From contig NZ_JAOVZT010000001.1 of NCBI RefSeq assembly GCF_025716945.1, forward strand, positions 62,001-126,000: DNA of 64,000 nucleotides, written 5' to 3'. This document shows positions 25,589-34,308 of the stretch, piece by piece. The stretch is from Geodermatophilus sp. YIM 151500 (GTDB taxonomy: Bacteria > Actinomycetota > Actinomycetes > Mycobacteriales > Geodermatophilaceae). The position numbers were made by a program, and so were the translations under genes. A model generated the notes under the pieces. It was not told the origin of the DNA. It saw only the letters and a program-made list of their open reading frames with translations, and searched no databases. Numbering within the stretch: position 1 is the first letter of the stretch; the number at the start of each line of letters is the position of its first letter.

Positions 25589-25712
25589 CCGTGAGCGCGG
25601 TCCGGTGATGCCCGCGTGACGCGGGGGTGACACCGCTCCGGGACAGTTCCCGGCGGCGGGGCGGTGGTCGCCGCCCGCGGCCGGCGGCCCGGTACGCGCG
25701 CCGCTCCCCGGG

Positions 25713-28172
25713 TCACCGTCCGCCGGTCACGACTCCGGCCGCCCTGATGGCGGCCCGGAGCCGGTCCGGGGTCATGGGCAGCTCGGTGACCCGCACGCCG
25801 AGCGGCGCGAGCGCGTCGTTGACCGCCGCGTTCAGCGCGGCGGGAGCCATCATCCGACCGCCCTCCCCGCCCCCCTTGATCCCGTGCGGCGTGTAGGGCG
25901 ACGGCGTCTCCACGTGGCCGATGCGCAGGTGCGGTACCTCCATGGCCGTCGGGATCGAGTAGTCCAGGAAGCTGCTGGTGATCAATTGGCCGGTGTCGTC
26001 GTAGACGAACTCCTCGTAGAGCGCCGTGCCGATGCCCTGGGCGGTACCCCCGACGATGTGGCCGGCCAGGGAGCGCGGGTTCACCAGCGTGCCGCAGTCG
26101 TGCACGGCGGCGTAGGCGAGGATCCGCACCTCACCGGTGGCGATGTCCACCTCGACTACGGGGACGTGGCAGGCGTGCCCCATGAACGGGTAGAAGACGC
26201 CGAGGTCCTTGCGGTCCGCCGAGGGCATCGTCGTGTAGGGGTGGTCGAAGACCTGGCTCTCCTCCAGGCCGCTCTCCACGTCCTCCGGGAAGCTGTGCTT
26301 GAACAGGTGCAGGGCGATCGCGATGTCCCCGAGGGTCTTGCGCTGCTCGGGCACCCCCCTGACCTGGTAGCCGCCGTCGAACCACTCGAGGTCGTCCGGG
26401 TCGACCTCCATCAGCTCCGAGGCCGCCCGTCGGGCCTTCCGCTTGATCTTCGCGCTGGCTCCTTCCACCGCACCCGCGAGCATCACGGTGGTACGTGACC
26501 CTCCAGGGCCGGTGGCCGGCAACCCACCCTGGCTGCCGTGGTAGATGATCGAGACGTCGTGCGGATCGCAGTCGAACTCTTCGGCGACCAATTGGGCCAC
26601 CATCGTCTCGGGGCTGTTGCCCCAGAACGCGCAGCTGTACAGGGTGGCCGTGATCCCCCCGGTCGCGTCCACGTTGAGGGTGACCGATTCCGGCATCGAC
26701 GTCACCGGTGCGCCGGGCTCGTCGAACCAGAACCAGAACTCGGTGGCGGAGAAGACGCTCCGTTCCTGGGCGGCGATGAGCCCGACGCCGAGGTAGCGGC
26801 CCTCCTCGCGCGCCTGGGTCTGCTCGGCCCGCCAGCGGTCGTACTCGCCGATCTCGAGGGCCTGGTCCAGGACGGCGTCGTAGTTCCCCGAGTCGTAGAC
26901 GTTGCCGGTGGGGATGAAGTACGGGAACTGGTCCGGCCGGATGAAGTTGCGGCGCCGGATCTGCACGGGGTCCATGCCTAGCTCCCGCGCGGCCTTGTCC
27001 ACCATCTGTTCGAGCATCCAGTTGTTGACCTCGGAACCGAAGCCGCGGTAGGCGCCCTGCTGGTTCTTGTTCGTCAACGCCGCCCGGACGCGGTACCGGA
27101 CGCTGTCGATCGTGTACGGACCCGTGACCTGGGCGAGCGCATTGCCGTGGTGCCCCACGCCGAACTGGATGTAGGCCCCGTAGTCGTCGACGGTGTCGAT
27201 GTCGATGCCGCGGATCCGGCCGTCCCTCGTCACCGCGAGCCGGACGTCGTACACCCGGTCGCTGCCGTGGTGGTCGCAGTTGGAGATGTTGTCGACCCGG
27301 TCCTCGAGGTAGACCACCGGCCGCCCGACGAGCCGCGAGCACATCGCGGCCAGCACCAGCGGCTTGGTGACGAACAGTTTCGAGCCGAAGCTGCCGCCCG
27401 CCGGCACCTGGTGGATGTCCAGCTTGTTGGCGGGGATCCTGAGGGTGTTGGCCACCATGAACAGGTAGCTCGTGAACGACAGCGAGTTGGTGTGCGCGGT
27501 CAGCTGCCCGGTGCTCGGGTCGAAGTCGGCGATCGCGCCCACCGTCTCCAGCGGCTGGCCGCCGGAGCGGTGCCAGCGCAACCGGTCCCGCACCACGAGG
27601 TCCGCGGCCGCGAAATCCGCGTCGACGTCACCGAAGTCGAACGTGCGCTCGTAGGCCAGGTTGCTGCCGAGCGCCTCGTGCACGAGGGGCGCGCCGGCAT
27701 CGAGTGCACGCTCCGGGTCGACGACGGGGGGCAGCGGGTCGTAGTCGACGTCGATGAGGGCGAGTGCGTCCTCGGCCAGGTAGCGGTCGTCGGCGACCAC
27801 GACCGCCACCCCCTCGCCCACGTAGCGCACCTTGTCGACGGCCAGACAGCGCCACGTGTGCTTGGCCGGGTCGGGGCCGAAGTCGGGCAGCGGTTCGGTC
27901 AGCTCCGCCGCTTGCGCCCCGGTGACCACGGCGTACACCCCGTCCAGCGCAGCCGCGGCGTCGGTGTCGATGGAGACGATGCGGGCGTGCGCGTGGGGGC
28001 TGCGCAGCACGGCGGCGTGCAACGTGCCCGGACGCACGAGGTCGGCGATGTAACCGCCGCGGCCGCGCAGGAACTTCGGGTCCTCGACGCGCCGGATCGA
28101 CTTGCCCACCCACTTACGGTTCTCCGGGTGGCTGCGCACCGGGGGTGCCGGCGGACGAGCGGTGGTGGTCAT
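25713..28172 (-). CDS. Molybdenum hydroxylase large subunit (CoxL/XdhB-like)
   Basis: The 819-residue protein is the molybdopterin-cytosine-dinucleotide subunit of a xanthine-dehydrogenase-family enzyme. It has VEDPKFLRGRGGYIADL near the N-terminus, AGGSFGSK and GPGGSRTT cofactor loops, and the catalytic Glu in IKGGGEGGR near the C-terminus. The active-site loop reads AYRGFGSE, not the AYRCSFR of form I CO dehydrogenase nor AYRGAGR of form II, so CO is not the expected substrate; an aromatic, heterocyclic or aldehyde substrate is more likely. ATG 28172 overlaps the stop of the iron-sulfur subunit gene (ATGA). Confidence 0.9.
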   Translation of the reverse strand: MTTTARPPAPPVRSHPENRKWVGKSIRRVEDPKFLRGRGGYIADLVRPGTLHAAVLRSPHAHARIVSIDTDAAAALDGVYAVVTGAQAAELTEPLPDFGPDPAKHTWRCLAVDKVRYVGEGVAVVVADDRYLAEDALALIDVDYDPLPPVVDPERALDAGAPLVHEALGSNLAYERTFDFGDVDADFAAADLVVRDRLRWHRSGGQPLETVGAIADFDPSTGQLTAHTNSLSFTSYLFMVANTLRIPANKLDIHQVPAGGSFGSKLFVTKPLVLAAMCSRLVGRPVVYLEDRVDNISNCDHHGSDRVYDVRLAVTRDGRIRGIDIDTVDDYGAYIQFGVGHHGNALAQVTGPYTIDSVRYRVRAALTNKNQQGAYRGFGSEVNNWMLEQMVDKAARELGMDPVQIRRRNFIRPDQFPYFIPTGNVYDSGNYDAVLDQALEIGEYDRWRAEQTQAREEGRYLGVGLIAAQERSVFSATEFWFWFDEPGAPVTSMPESVTLNVDATGGITATLYSCAFWGNSPETMVAQLVAEEFDCDPHDVSIIYHGSQGGLPATGPGGSRTTVMLAGAVEGASAKIKRKARRAASELMEVDPDDLEWFDGGYQVRGVPEQRKTLGDIAIALHLFKHSFPEDVESGLEESQVFDHPYTTMPSADRKDLGVFYPFMGHACHVPVVEVDIATGEVRILAYAAVHDCGTLVNPRSLAGHIVGGTAQGIGTALYEEFVYDDTGQLITSSFLDYSIPTAMEVPHLRIGHVETPSPYTPHGIKGGGEGGRMMAPAALNAAVNDALAPLGVRVTELPMTPDRLRAAIRAAGVVTGGR

Positions 28173-28690
28173 GCCTTCGCCTCCGTCGGCACGGTCGGGT
28201 CCCACGGGTTCTCGCTGCGCATCCGGGGTGCGGCGGCGAGCACCGCCTCCACGATGTACTGGTAGCCGGTGCACCGGCACAGGTTGCTGGCGATGCCCTC
28301 GCGCACCTGGTCGGGCGTCGGGTCGGGGACCTGCTCGAGGATCTCGACCGCCCGCATCAGCATCCCGGGCGTGCAGTAACCGCACTGCAGCCCCTGTTTG
28401 TCCCAGAACTCCTCCTGCAGCGGATGCAGCCGCATCCCGTCGGCCAGCCCCTCCACCGTGCGCACGGACCGCCCGTCGGCCTGGACCGCCAGCGTGATGC
28501 AGGCCCGGACGCTGGCATCGTCGAGCAGGACGGTGCACGTGCCGCAGACCCCGTGCTCGCAACCGATGTGCGTGCCCGGCAGGCCCAGGTCGTCGCGCAG
28601 CACGTCGACGAGCAGCCGCCGCGGCTGCACCGCGAGGACGTGCCGGCGCCCGTTGACGGTCAGCGTGATCTCCTGCAGTTCCTCGGTCAT
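28169..28690 (-). CDS. Molybdenum hydroxylase [2Fe-2S] subunit (CoxS-like)
   Basis: The 173-residue protein has the plant-type ferredoxin cluster (GCEHGVCGTCTVLLDD ... ACITLAVQ) and the second all-helical cluster domain (QCGYCTPGMLM ... ASNLCRCTGYQYIVEAV), the two [2Fe-2S] centres that pass electrons from the molybdenum site to FAD. Length matches CoxS-type subunits. It is the middle gene of the FAD / FeS / Mo order, with overlap to the large subunit and eight bases to the FAD subunit. ATG 28690 follows a GAGGTGAG site. Confidence 0.93.
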   Translation of the reverse strand: MTEELQEITLTVNGRRHVLAVQPRRLLVDVLRDDLGLPGTHIGCEHGVCGTCTVLLDDASVRACITLAVQADGRSVRTVEGLADGMRLHPLQEEFWDKQGLQCGYCTPGMLMRAVEILEQVPDPTPDQVREGIASNLCRCTGYQYIVEAVLAAAPRMRSENPWDPTVPTEAKA

Positions 28691-28698
28691 GTCGGGTC

Positions 28699-29568
28699 TC
28701 ACCTCCGGTCGAGCGCGCGCTCCGTGGCGCGCTCCAGCGCCTCGCGCAGGCAGCTCCTGGCGATGTCGATACGGGTGGCCGAGCCGGCGTGCAGATCTCC
28801 GGCGGGGTCGAGCCCTGCCGTCCCCGCGTCGACGGCCGCATCGATGGCCGCGCTCCCGGCGGTCGATCCTTCCCATGCCTGCTCCGCTGCGGTGAGGCGC
28901 AGCGGCGTCCCGCCGAGACCGCTGGCCGCGATGGCGGACCGGGTGATCCGCCCGTCGGCCAGGGCGACGAGCACAGCGACGGCGACGACGGCGAAGTTGC
29001 CGTGCGTGCGCGAGAACTCGACGAAGGCGTGCCCGCCGGGGAAGGACCGGAAGCGCACCTCGGTGAGGATCTCGTCGGCTCCGAGCGCGGTCGTGAAGGG
29101 ACCTTGGAAGAAGTCGGCGGCGGTGATCCGCCGCTCGCCCCCGGGACCGACGGCGGTCAGCTCGGCGTCCATCGCGAGGGCGACGGCGGGGAGCTCGGCG
29201 GCCGGGTCGGCGTGGGCGATGCTGCCGACGACGGTGCCGCTGTTGCGGATCGGCGGGTGCGCCACGTGCCCCAGCGCCTCGGCGAGCAGCGGCGCGGCCA
29301 GCGCGACCTCCGGGCTCCGCTCGGCCGTTGCCTGCCGGACCATGGCGCCGATGACGAGCTCCCCGCCGGCGAGCCTGATGGTGTCCAGCCCCGCCACGCG
29401 GCGGAGGTCGATGACGTGGCCGGGCTGGGCGAGCCGGAAGTTCATCAGCGGCACCAGGCTCTGGCCTCCGGCGAGGACGCGAGCGTCGTCGGCGGCGTGT
29501 TCCGCGAGCAGGGCGACCGCGTCCGCGACGGTGGTCGGCGACGAGTAGCGGAAGGGCGGCGGCTTCAC
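28699..29568 (-). CDS. Molybdenum hydroxylase FAD-binding subunit (CoxM-like)
   Basis: The 289-residue product contains the FAD_binding_5 domain: LAGGQSLVPLMNFRLAQP, VIGAMVRQ, and the second flavin motif RNSGTVVGSIAHADPAAE, then the CO-dehydrogenase flavoprotein C-terminal domain (GGHAFVEFSRTHGNFAVV, AASGLGGTPLR). It accepts electrons from the iron-sulfur subunit and passes them to the respiratory chain or oxygen. GTG 29568 follows GAGGAGG. First structural gene of the three-subunit operon, 146 bases after the GAF-PucR regulator gene. Confidence 0.92.
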   Translation of the reverse strand: MKPPPFRYSSPTTVADAVALLAEHAADDARVLAGGQSLVPLMNFRLAQPGHVIDLRRVAGLDTIRLAGGELVIGAMVRQATAERSPEVALAAPLLAEALGHVAHPPIRNSGTVVGSIAHADPAAELPAVALAMDAELTAVGPGGERRITAADFFQGPFTTALGADEILTEVRFRSFPGGHAFVEFSRTHGNFAVVAVAVLVALADGRITRSAIAASGLGGTPLRLTAAEQAWEGSTAGSAAIDAAVDAGTAGLDPAGDLHAGSATRIDIARSCLREALERATERALDRR

Positions 29569-29714
29569 GGCGGCCTCCTCGGTGCGACCGGCTCCTCGGG
29601 ATGTGCGGCGATCGTCCCGGGCGGTCCCGTGCGGCGACCATGGTGCGGCGGCCAGCAAGCCGTCCGACGGTTGGGGCGTGGCACAACGCCTCCCCGCGGC
29701 CGACCCGCCTCCGG

Positions 29715-31559
29715 TCAGGACAGGTCGTGGACCGTCAGCGCGAGTTGGAGCTCGAGACGCACATCCGGGCCCCGGAGATCACGATCGAGCAGCCGTTCCA
29801 CCTTGGCCAGGCGGTAGGCGACGGTGTTGGGGTGGACGACGAGCACCGAGGCGGTCGTGGCGGTCGAACACCCCGTCGACAGCCAGGTCCGGAGCGTGGC
29901 CAGGAGATCACCGCCCCGTCCGCGGTCGTGCTCGATCAGCGGCGCGAGCTGCCGCCGCGCGAAGCTGCGAAGGACCTCCGAGGTCCCGGTCTCCAGCAAC
30001 AACGCGCTGAGACCGAGGCTGCGGACGTCGACGAAGCCCCCGGGGACTCGCGCCGTCCGCCGGAGTCGGGCCGCACCGGCAGCGATCCGGAAGGCGACGG
30101 CGTAGTCCGCCACGCGCGTCACGGTCGGACCGACGGCCACCGTGACGGTGGCCCCGGACCCCAGGGCCCGCTGCAGATTCTCGTGGGCACGCCGCAGTCC
30201 GGCCGCCGGGTCGTGCTCGGCCGGGGCGAGCAGGACCTCGAGGTCCTCGTAGGGACCGATGAGGGCGGGCACCTCCCGCTCGGTGGCGGCCCGGACCGAC
30301 CTTCGCCACCGGTCCACGGGCTGCGGGGGATCGACGGCGAGCACGGCCAGCACGTGCGGGCGCAGCAGGTCGTGGCCGAGTGCGGCCGCGCGCGCGACGA
30401 CGGTGCGTTGCTCCAGCCCCTCCGACCGGAGCAACCCGCCGATCAGATCACCGGACGCCCGGGCCTCGACCTCGGCCAGCCGCCGCTGGTGGCGCAGTTC
30501 CAATCCGACCACGAGAGCGAAGCGCTCGATGACCTGCCGCTCCGCGGACGTCGGGCCGCCCCGCGGGTCGACCACCCAGAGACGACCTGCGAGATCGTCG
30601 TCGAGCACCAGGGGCACGACCCACACCTCCGGCTCGGGTCGGGGTGGGTGACCGACCGCCGCCGCGCCGGGCCGCCCTCCCCGGCCGTCGGGCACACGCA
30701 TCGCGGAGCAGCGGTGTGCCGACCCGGCGCGTGCCGCCCACCGGGCAGCGCGGTGCCGGGACGCGACCGGCGGCGGCCGGTACCCCTCCTCCGGCGCCCG
30801 GGCCAGGACGTCCCCTCCGGCGTCCTCGACGGTCACCGAGGCCCGGCACGTGGTCGCCAGAGCCGACACCAGACCCGGGAGACCGACGTCTGCCATGGCC
30901 AGTCCCATGAGGGCGTGGTCCTGCTGCTCGGCCCACTCCTGCAGCGCCCGACCGCGCCGCAGCTCGTCGTTCGCCCGTGACAGCTCGCCGATCGTGCGCT
31001 CCTGCGCGACACGCAGCCGCGCGCTCTCCAGCGCGACTGCCGCCTGGTCGGCCAGCAGCTCGACCAGCTCCCGGTCTGCGACGCCGAACGTGCGCGGGGC
31101 CGCCGAGTGACCCACGAGCACACCGGACCGCGCCGTCGCGGCACCCAGGGGGGCGGCGACCAGGCTCCGGTAGCCCTGCGCCTCGGCGAGCACGCGAAGC
31201 CTGCCGTGTCGACGGTCCGCGAGCACGTCCGGCACCACGACCGTGCGGTTCTCGCGGAAGGCCCGGGCCGCGGGGGTGTCCAGGTCCGGACCCGGCGGAT
31301 GGATCAGCGGTGATCCGTCGTCCGCGACCATCGCGACGTAATCGGCCGTCAGCCCGGACGAGCCGGCCAGCTGCAGGCGCTCCCCTCTCGAGTCGGCCAG
31401 GAGGACGGCGCAGTACTCGAACCCGATGAGCGAGCAGGCGCCGGCCGCGACGCGGCCGAGCAGCACGTCCGGCGACTCGGCCGCGTTGGCCGCACGGACG
31501 ATGTCGCCGACGGCGGCCATCCAGGAGCGCAGCGGGACGGGCACCCCAGGCGCGCGCAC
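29715..31559 (-). CDS. GAF-PucR transcriptional regulator of the molybdenum hydroxylase operon
   Basis: The 614-residue protein begins with a GAF domain (VGDIVRAANAAESPDVLLGRVAAG ... ADQAAVALESARLR, about residues 15-190), has a central GGDEF-like/PucR linker (VTVAVGPTVTRVADYAVAFRIA), and ends with the PucR C-terminal helix-turn-helix LVVHPNTVAYRLAKVERLLDR. Such regulators usually activate adjacent purine or aromatic catabolic genes after sensing a small ligand in the GAF domain. It lies directly upstream of, and on the same strand as, the hydroxylase genes. Start GTG 31559 is chosen; TTG 31595 is possible. Confidence 0.85.
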   Translation of the reverse strand: MRAPGVPVPLRSWMAAVGDIVRAANAAESPDVLLGRVAAGACSLIGFEYCAVLLADSRGERLQLAGSSGLTADYVAMVADDGSPLIHPPGPDLDTPAARAFRENRTVVVPDVLADRRHGRLRVLAEAQGYRSLVAAPLGAATARSGVLVGHSAAPRTFGVADRELVELLADQAAVALESARLRVAQERTIGELSRANDELRRGRALQEWAEQQDHALMGLAMADVGLPGLVSALATTCRASVTVEDAGGDVLARAPEEGYRPPPVASRHRAARWAARAGSAHRCSAMRVPDGRGGRPGAAAVGHPPRPEPEVWVVPLVLDDDLAGRLWVVDPRGGPTSAERQVIERFALVVGLELRHQRRLAEVEARASGDLIGGLLRSEGLEQRTVVARAAALGHDLLRPHVLAVLAVDPPQPVDRWRRSVRAATEREVPALIGPYEDLEVLLAPAEHDPAAGLRRAHENLQRALGSGATVTVAVGPTVTRVADYAVAFRIAAGAARLRRTARVPGGFVDVRSLGLSALLLETGTSEVLRSFARRQLAPLIEHDRGRGGDLLATLRTWLSTGCSTATTASVLVVHPNTVAYRLAKVERLLDRDLRGPDVRLELQLALTVHDLS

Positions 31560-31631
31560 GCGCCCACTGTGGCGCCGCTCGCCGGCGGAGGACAAGGGAC
31601 ACGATGCCGGGTCGGTCAGGTCGGCCGGACA

Positions 31632-31663
31632 GGCCGCCGTCCCGACTCTGCGGGACGGCGGCC
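31632..31663 (-). terminator. Hairpin terminator after BTAD regulator
   Basis: Perfect 13-base arms (31632-31644 and 31651-31663) with loop ACTCTG lie 24 bases past the stop of the minus-strand BTAD gene and upstream of the GAF-PucR gene. This should separate the two transcripts. Confidence 0.7.
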
Positions 31664-31686
31664 GCCGGACGGGACCGACGGCCCGG

Positions 31687-32448
31687 TCAGCGCGCGGGGA
31701 CCCGCGCCAGCCGGGCGACCGGGCGCTGCCGCGGGCACAGGCCAGCGACCAGGCCGTCCATCTGCGCGCTGGGCGCGACGCCGAGCTCGTCGTCGAGCAA
31801 CGTCCGGAAGGCGTGGTAGGCGCGCAGCGCCTCGGCCAGGTTGCCCTCGGCCAGGTGCACCCGGACGACGGCGCGGTGCGCGCTCTCCCGCAGCGGCTCG
31901 GCCCGCACCGCGGCGTAGGCCGCCTGCACGGCCTCGCCGTAACGCCCGCCGTCGGCGAGTCTGCCCGCCAGCGCCTCGAGGGCGTGCATGCGCAACTGGC
32001 GCAGCCGCTCCCGCTCGACGATCACCCAGTCGTCGTACCAGCCGGGCAGCAGCTCCCCGCGCGGACCGACGTCCGGGACCAGGAGGTCGTCCAGCGGCGT
32101 CCCGGGGTCGAGGACCGCGCGTGCCCACTCGGCCAGCTCGCGGACGTCGACCCGGACGCCGGCGGCCAGCGCCAGGGCGCCGCCGGAGACCTCGACCAGC
32201 CCGGGGACCACCTTCTGCAGCCGCCACAGCGCGGAGCGCAGGCTGCCGTGCGCCTGCTCCTCGGGCACGTCGGGCCACAGCGAGCCGGCGACCGCCGTCC
32301 GGGTGGGCCGGCCGACCAGCCCGAGGAGGGCGACCAGCCGCTGCACCCCGTGCGGCAGGTCCTCGACGGCGGCGCCGCCGGGCCGGCCGCACGGCTGCAG
32401 CGTGAAGCCGTCGAGCAGCCCGATCCGCACGTGCGCCGTCGCGTCCAC
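31687..32448 (-). CDS. BTAD-domain transcriptional regulator (SARP-like)
   Basis: The 253-residue protein has an OmpR-like N-terminal domain (RIGLLDGFTLQPCGRP, LPHGVQRLVALLGLVGRPTRTAVAGSLWPDVPEEQAHGSLRSALWRL) followed by a bacterial transcriptional activation domain of TPR-like helices (WVIVERERLRQLRMHALEALAGRL ... EPLRESAHRAVVRVHLAEGN ... YHAFRTLLDDELGVAPS). It is the compact SARP layout known from antibiotic-cluster activators, but no biosynthetic cluster is adjacent, so its target is unclear. GTG 32448 follows GGGGGA; an upstream extension is low-complexity. Confidence 0.85.
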   Translation of the reverse strand: MDATAHVRIGLLDGFTLQPCGRPGGAAVEDLPHGVQRLVALLGLVGRPTRTAVAGSLWPDVPEEQAHGSLRSALWRLQKVVPGLVEVSGGALALAAGVRVDVRELAEWARAVLDPGTPLDDLLVPDVGPRGELLPGWYDDWVIVERERLRQLRMHALEALAGRLADGGRYGEAVQAAYAAVRAEPLRESAHRAVVRVHLAEGNLAEALRAYHAFRTLLDDELGVAPSAQMDGLVAGLCPRQRPVARLARVPAR

Positions 32449-32612
32449 GCCGCGTCCCCCTCGGACATCCACGGGTCGCCGCGCGGCGGACGCCCCGGTG
32501 CCGCAATGCGCGATCGTGAAGAGGGCGGCCGGGGCTGTCAACGAGTCCGGCACCGCCCCGGGCACCGGGCTGCCGCCGCGCACGGAACGCGCGGACGACG
32601 TCACGCTGCGCG

Positions 32613-32678
32613 GTGGGTACCGGCGTCCGAGCCGGCGTGGGTACCGGCGTGGGAGCCGACGTGGGAGCCGGCGTGGGC
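32613..32678 (+). repeat. Degenerate 12-base tandem repeat
   Basis: Five and a half copies of a GTGGGAGCCGGC-like unit lie in the 253-base spacer between the BTAD and MarR genes. Units vary at one to three positions. No gene is supported in this spacer. Confidence 0.75.
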
Positions 32679-32701
32679 GCGCACCCGGTCCGCCCCCGCG
32701 A

Positions 32702-33208
32702 TCAGCCCGCGGCGTGCCGCTCGACGGAGGCGAGCGCCCTGCGGAGCAGGTGGTTGAGCCGCCGCTGGTCGGCGGCCGGCAGGTCGGCCAGCAGCTGCTG
32801 CTGCACGGCCAGCCCCGCCCCGACCGCCTCGTCGACGAGCGCTCGCCCGGCGTCGGTGAGCACCACGAGCAGCGCCCGCCGGTCGGCCGGGTCGGGCCGG
32901 CGCTCGACGAGCCCGGCCCGCTCCAGCCGGTCGAGCCGGCTGGTCATGCCGCCGCTGGTCAGCATGAGCGCGCTGGTCAGCCGGCCCGGCGACAGCCCGT
33001 GCGGATGGCCGGCGCGCCGCAGCGTGGCCAGCACGTCGAAGTCGGCGCGGGTGATGCCGAAGCGGCCGTAGCAGCGCTCCTGGGAGTCGCCGACCAGGCG
33101 GGCCAGCCGGTAGACGCGGCCGAACAGTGCCATGGCGGTGGTCTCGAGCTCGGGACGCTCGCGCGCCCACTGGTCGACGATCGTGTCGACGCCGTCCCGC
33201 TCGGTCAC
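32702..33208 (-). CDS. MarR-family transcriptional repressor
   Basis: The 168-residue protein has the MarR winged helix: YGRFGITRADFDVLATLRRAG, GLSPGRLTSALMLTSGGMTSRLDRLERAGLVERRPDPADRRALLVVLTDAGRALVDEAV, which includes the wing D-x-R-(A)3 motif. It probably represses the divergent EamA exporter: a long inverted repeat covers the exporter promoter 39-76 bases upstream of its own start. GTG 33208 has no clear ribosome site and may be a leaderless start. Confidence 0.9.
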   Translation of the reverse strand: MTERDGVDTIVDQWARERPELETTAMALFGRVYRLARLVGDSQERCYGRFGITRADFDVLATLRRAGHPHGLSPGRLTSALMLTSGGMTSRLDRLERAGLVERRPDPADRRALLVVLTDAGRALVDEAVGAGLAVQQQLLADLPAADQRRLNHLLRRALASVERHAAG

Positions 33209-33234
33209 GGCGAGTATCGTCGCACGAATCTCTC

Positions 33235-33262
33235 TTGACGGCTACACGACAGCAAGTATCTT
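33235..33262 (+). promoter_or_regulatory. Promoter of the EamA exporter gene
   Basis: A -35 box TTGACG (33235-33240) and -10 box TATCTT (33257-33262) are spaced by 16 bases, close to the housekeeping sigma pattern, about 35 bases upstream of GTG 33298. The -10 box lies next to the first arm of the MarR inverted repeat. Confidence 0.55.
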
Positions 33263-33284
33263 GTCGTCAAGCTACTTGCTGTCG
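33247..33284. promoter_or_regulatory. MarR operator
   Basis: Perfect 12-base arms CGACAGCAAGTA and TACTTGCTGTCG are separated by 14 bases (TCTTGTCGTCAAGC), which themselves carry a CTTG/CAAG half pair. The repeat covers the EamA -10 box and ends 13 bases before the start codon, so bound MarR protein should block transcription. Confidence 0.75.
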
Positions 33285-33297
33285 AGGAGTGAGGGCT

Positions 33298-34308
33298 GTG
33301 GACACGACGACCGCTCCCCCGCCGGTCCGGCCGGCGGCGCACGACCGGGCGCGCCTGTGGGCGCTGACGGCGGCCACGGCCGTGGCACCCGCGACCTGGG
33401 GCACCACGTACGCGGTCACGACGGAGTGGCTGCCGCCGGACCGGCCGCTGCTGGCCGCGACCGCCCGGGCGCTGCCCGCCGGTCTGCTGCTGGTCGCCGT
33501 GGGGCGCCGGCTGCCGCGGGGCGTGTGGTGGTGGAAGGCCGCCGTCCTCGGCACGCTGAACATCGGCGCGTTCTTCGCCCTGCTGTTCGTGGCCGCGTAC
33601 CGGCTGCCCGGTGGGGTCGCCGCCGTCCTCGGAGCGGCGCAGCCGCTGGTCGTCGCCGTGCTCGCCGTGCCGCTGCTCGGCGAACGGCTGCGCGGTCGCA
33701 CGCTGCTGCTCGGCGCGACCGGCGTCATCGGGGTCGCCCTGGTCGTGCTCGGCGGCCAGGCGCGGCTGGACGCCGTCGGCGTCGCCGCGGGCCTGGCCGG
33801 CACCGCCTCGATGGCCGCGGGCGTCACGCTGACCAAGCGGTGGGGCCGTCCGGTCCCCGTCCTGGCCTTCACCGGGTGGCAGCTGACCGCCGGGGGCCTG
33901 GTGCTGCTGCCCGCCGTGCTCGCCGTGGAGGGGCTCCCCCCGGGCGTGACAGCCGGGCAGCTGGGCGGCTTCGTCTACCTCGGCGCCGTCGGCACCGCGC
34001 TCGCGTACGCGCTGTGGCTGCGCGGCGTGCTGGCGCTGCCGGCCGACCGGGTGAGCTTCCTCGGGCTGCTCTCCCCGGTGGTCGCCGCCGCGGTGGGGTG
34101 GGCGCTGCTGGGCCAGCAGCTCGGCCCGGCGCAGGTCGCCGGTACGGCGCTCGCCCTGGGCAGCCTCGTGCTCGCCCAGCGTCCCGGTGCCGATGCACGG
34201 GCGGCCCGGCCGATCCCGGCGGGCACGGCCGGGCCGCCGGTCACGGCTCAGCTGCCGATGCGACCGCCGTCCTCGCGGTGGACGACCGCGACGCCCGGCC
34301 GCGGGTAG
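33298..34308 (+). CDS. EamA/DMT-family transporter
   Basis: The 336-residue protein has ten hydrophobic helices in two EamA repeats: ATAVAPATWGTTYAVTTEWLPP (typical first helix), ALPAGLLLVAVGRRLP, FFALLFVAAYRLPGGVAAVLGAAQPLVVAVLAVPLLGERL, and in the second half TASMAAGVTLTKRW, YLGAVGTALAYALWLRGV and FLGLLSPVVAAAVGWALLGQQL. Members export metabolites or drugs. GTG 33298 follows GGAGTGAGG. A MarR operator covers its promoter. The last 20 codons overlap the 3' end of the convergent PhoX gene by 61 bases, which is unusual and may reflect a lost earlier stop. Confidence 0.88.
   Translation: MDTTTAPPPVRPAAHDRARLWALTAATAVAPATWGTTYAVTTEWLPPDRPLLAATARALPAGLLLVAVGRRLPRGVWWWKAAVLGTLNIGAFFALLFVAAYRLPGGVAAVLGAAQPLVVAVLAVPLLGERLRGRTLLLGATGVIGVALVVLGGQARLDAVGVAAGLAGTASMAAGVTLTKRWGRPVPVLAFTGWQLTAGGLVLLPAVLAVEGLPPGVTAGQLGGFVYLGAVGTALAYALWLRGVLALPADRVSFLGLLSPVVAAAVGWALLGQQLGPAQVAGTALALGSLVLAQRPGADARAARPIPAGTAGPPVTAQLPMRPPSSRWTTATPGRG

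Noticed and set aside
25611-25625. CCCGCGTGACGCGGG as a terminator
   Set aside because: The stem is only six bases and similar short GC palindromes are frequent in this DNA.
25713-28172. Calling the molybdenum hydroxylase a CO dehydrogenase
   Set aside because: The active-site loop is AYRGFGSE; the AYRCSFR motif of form I CO dehydrogenase is absent.
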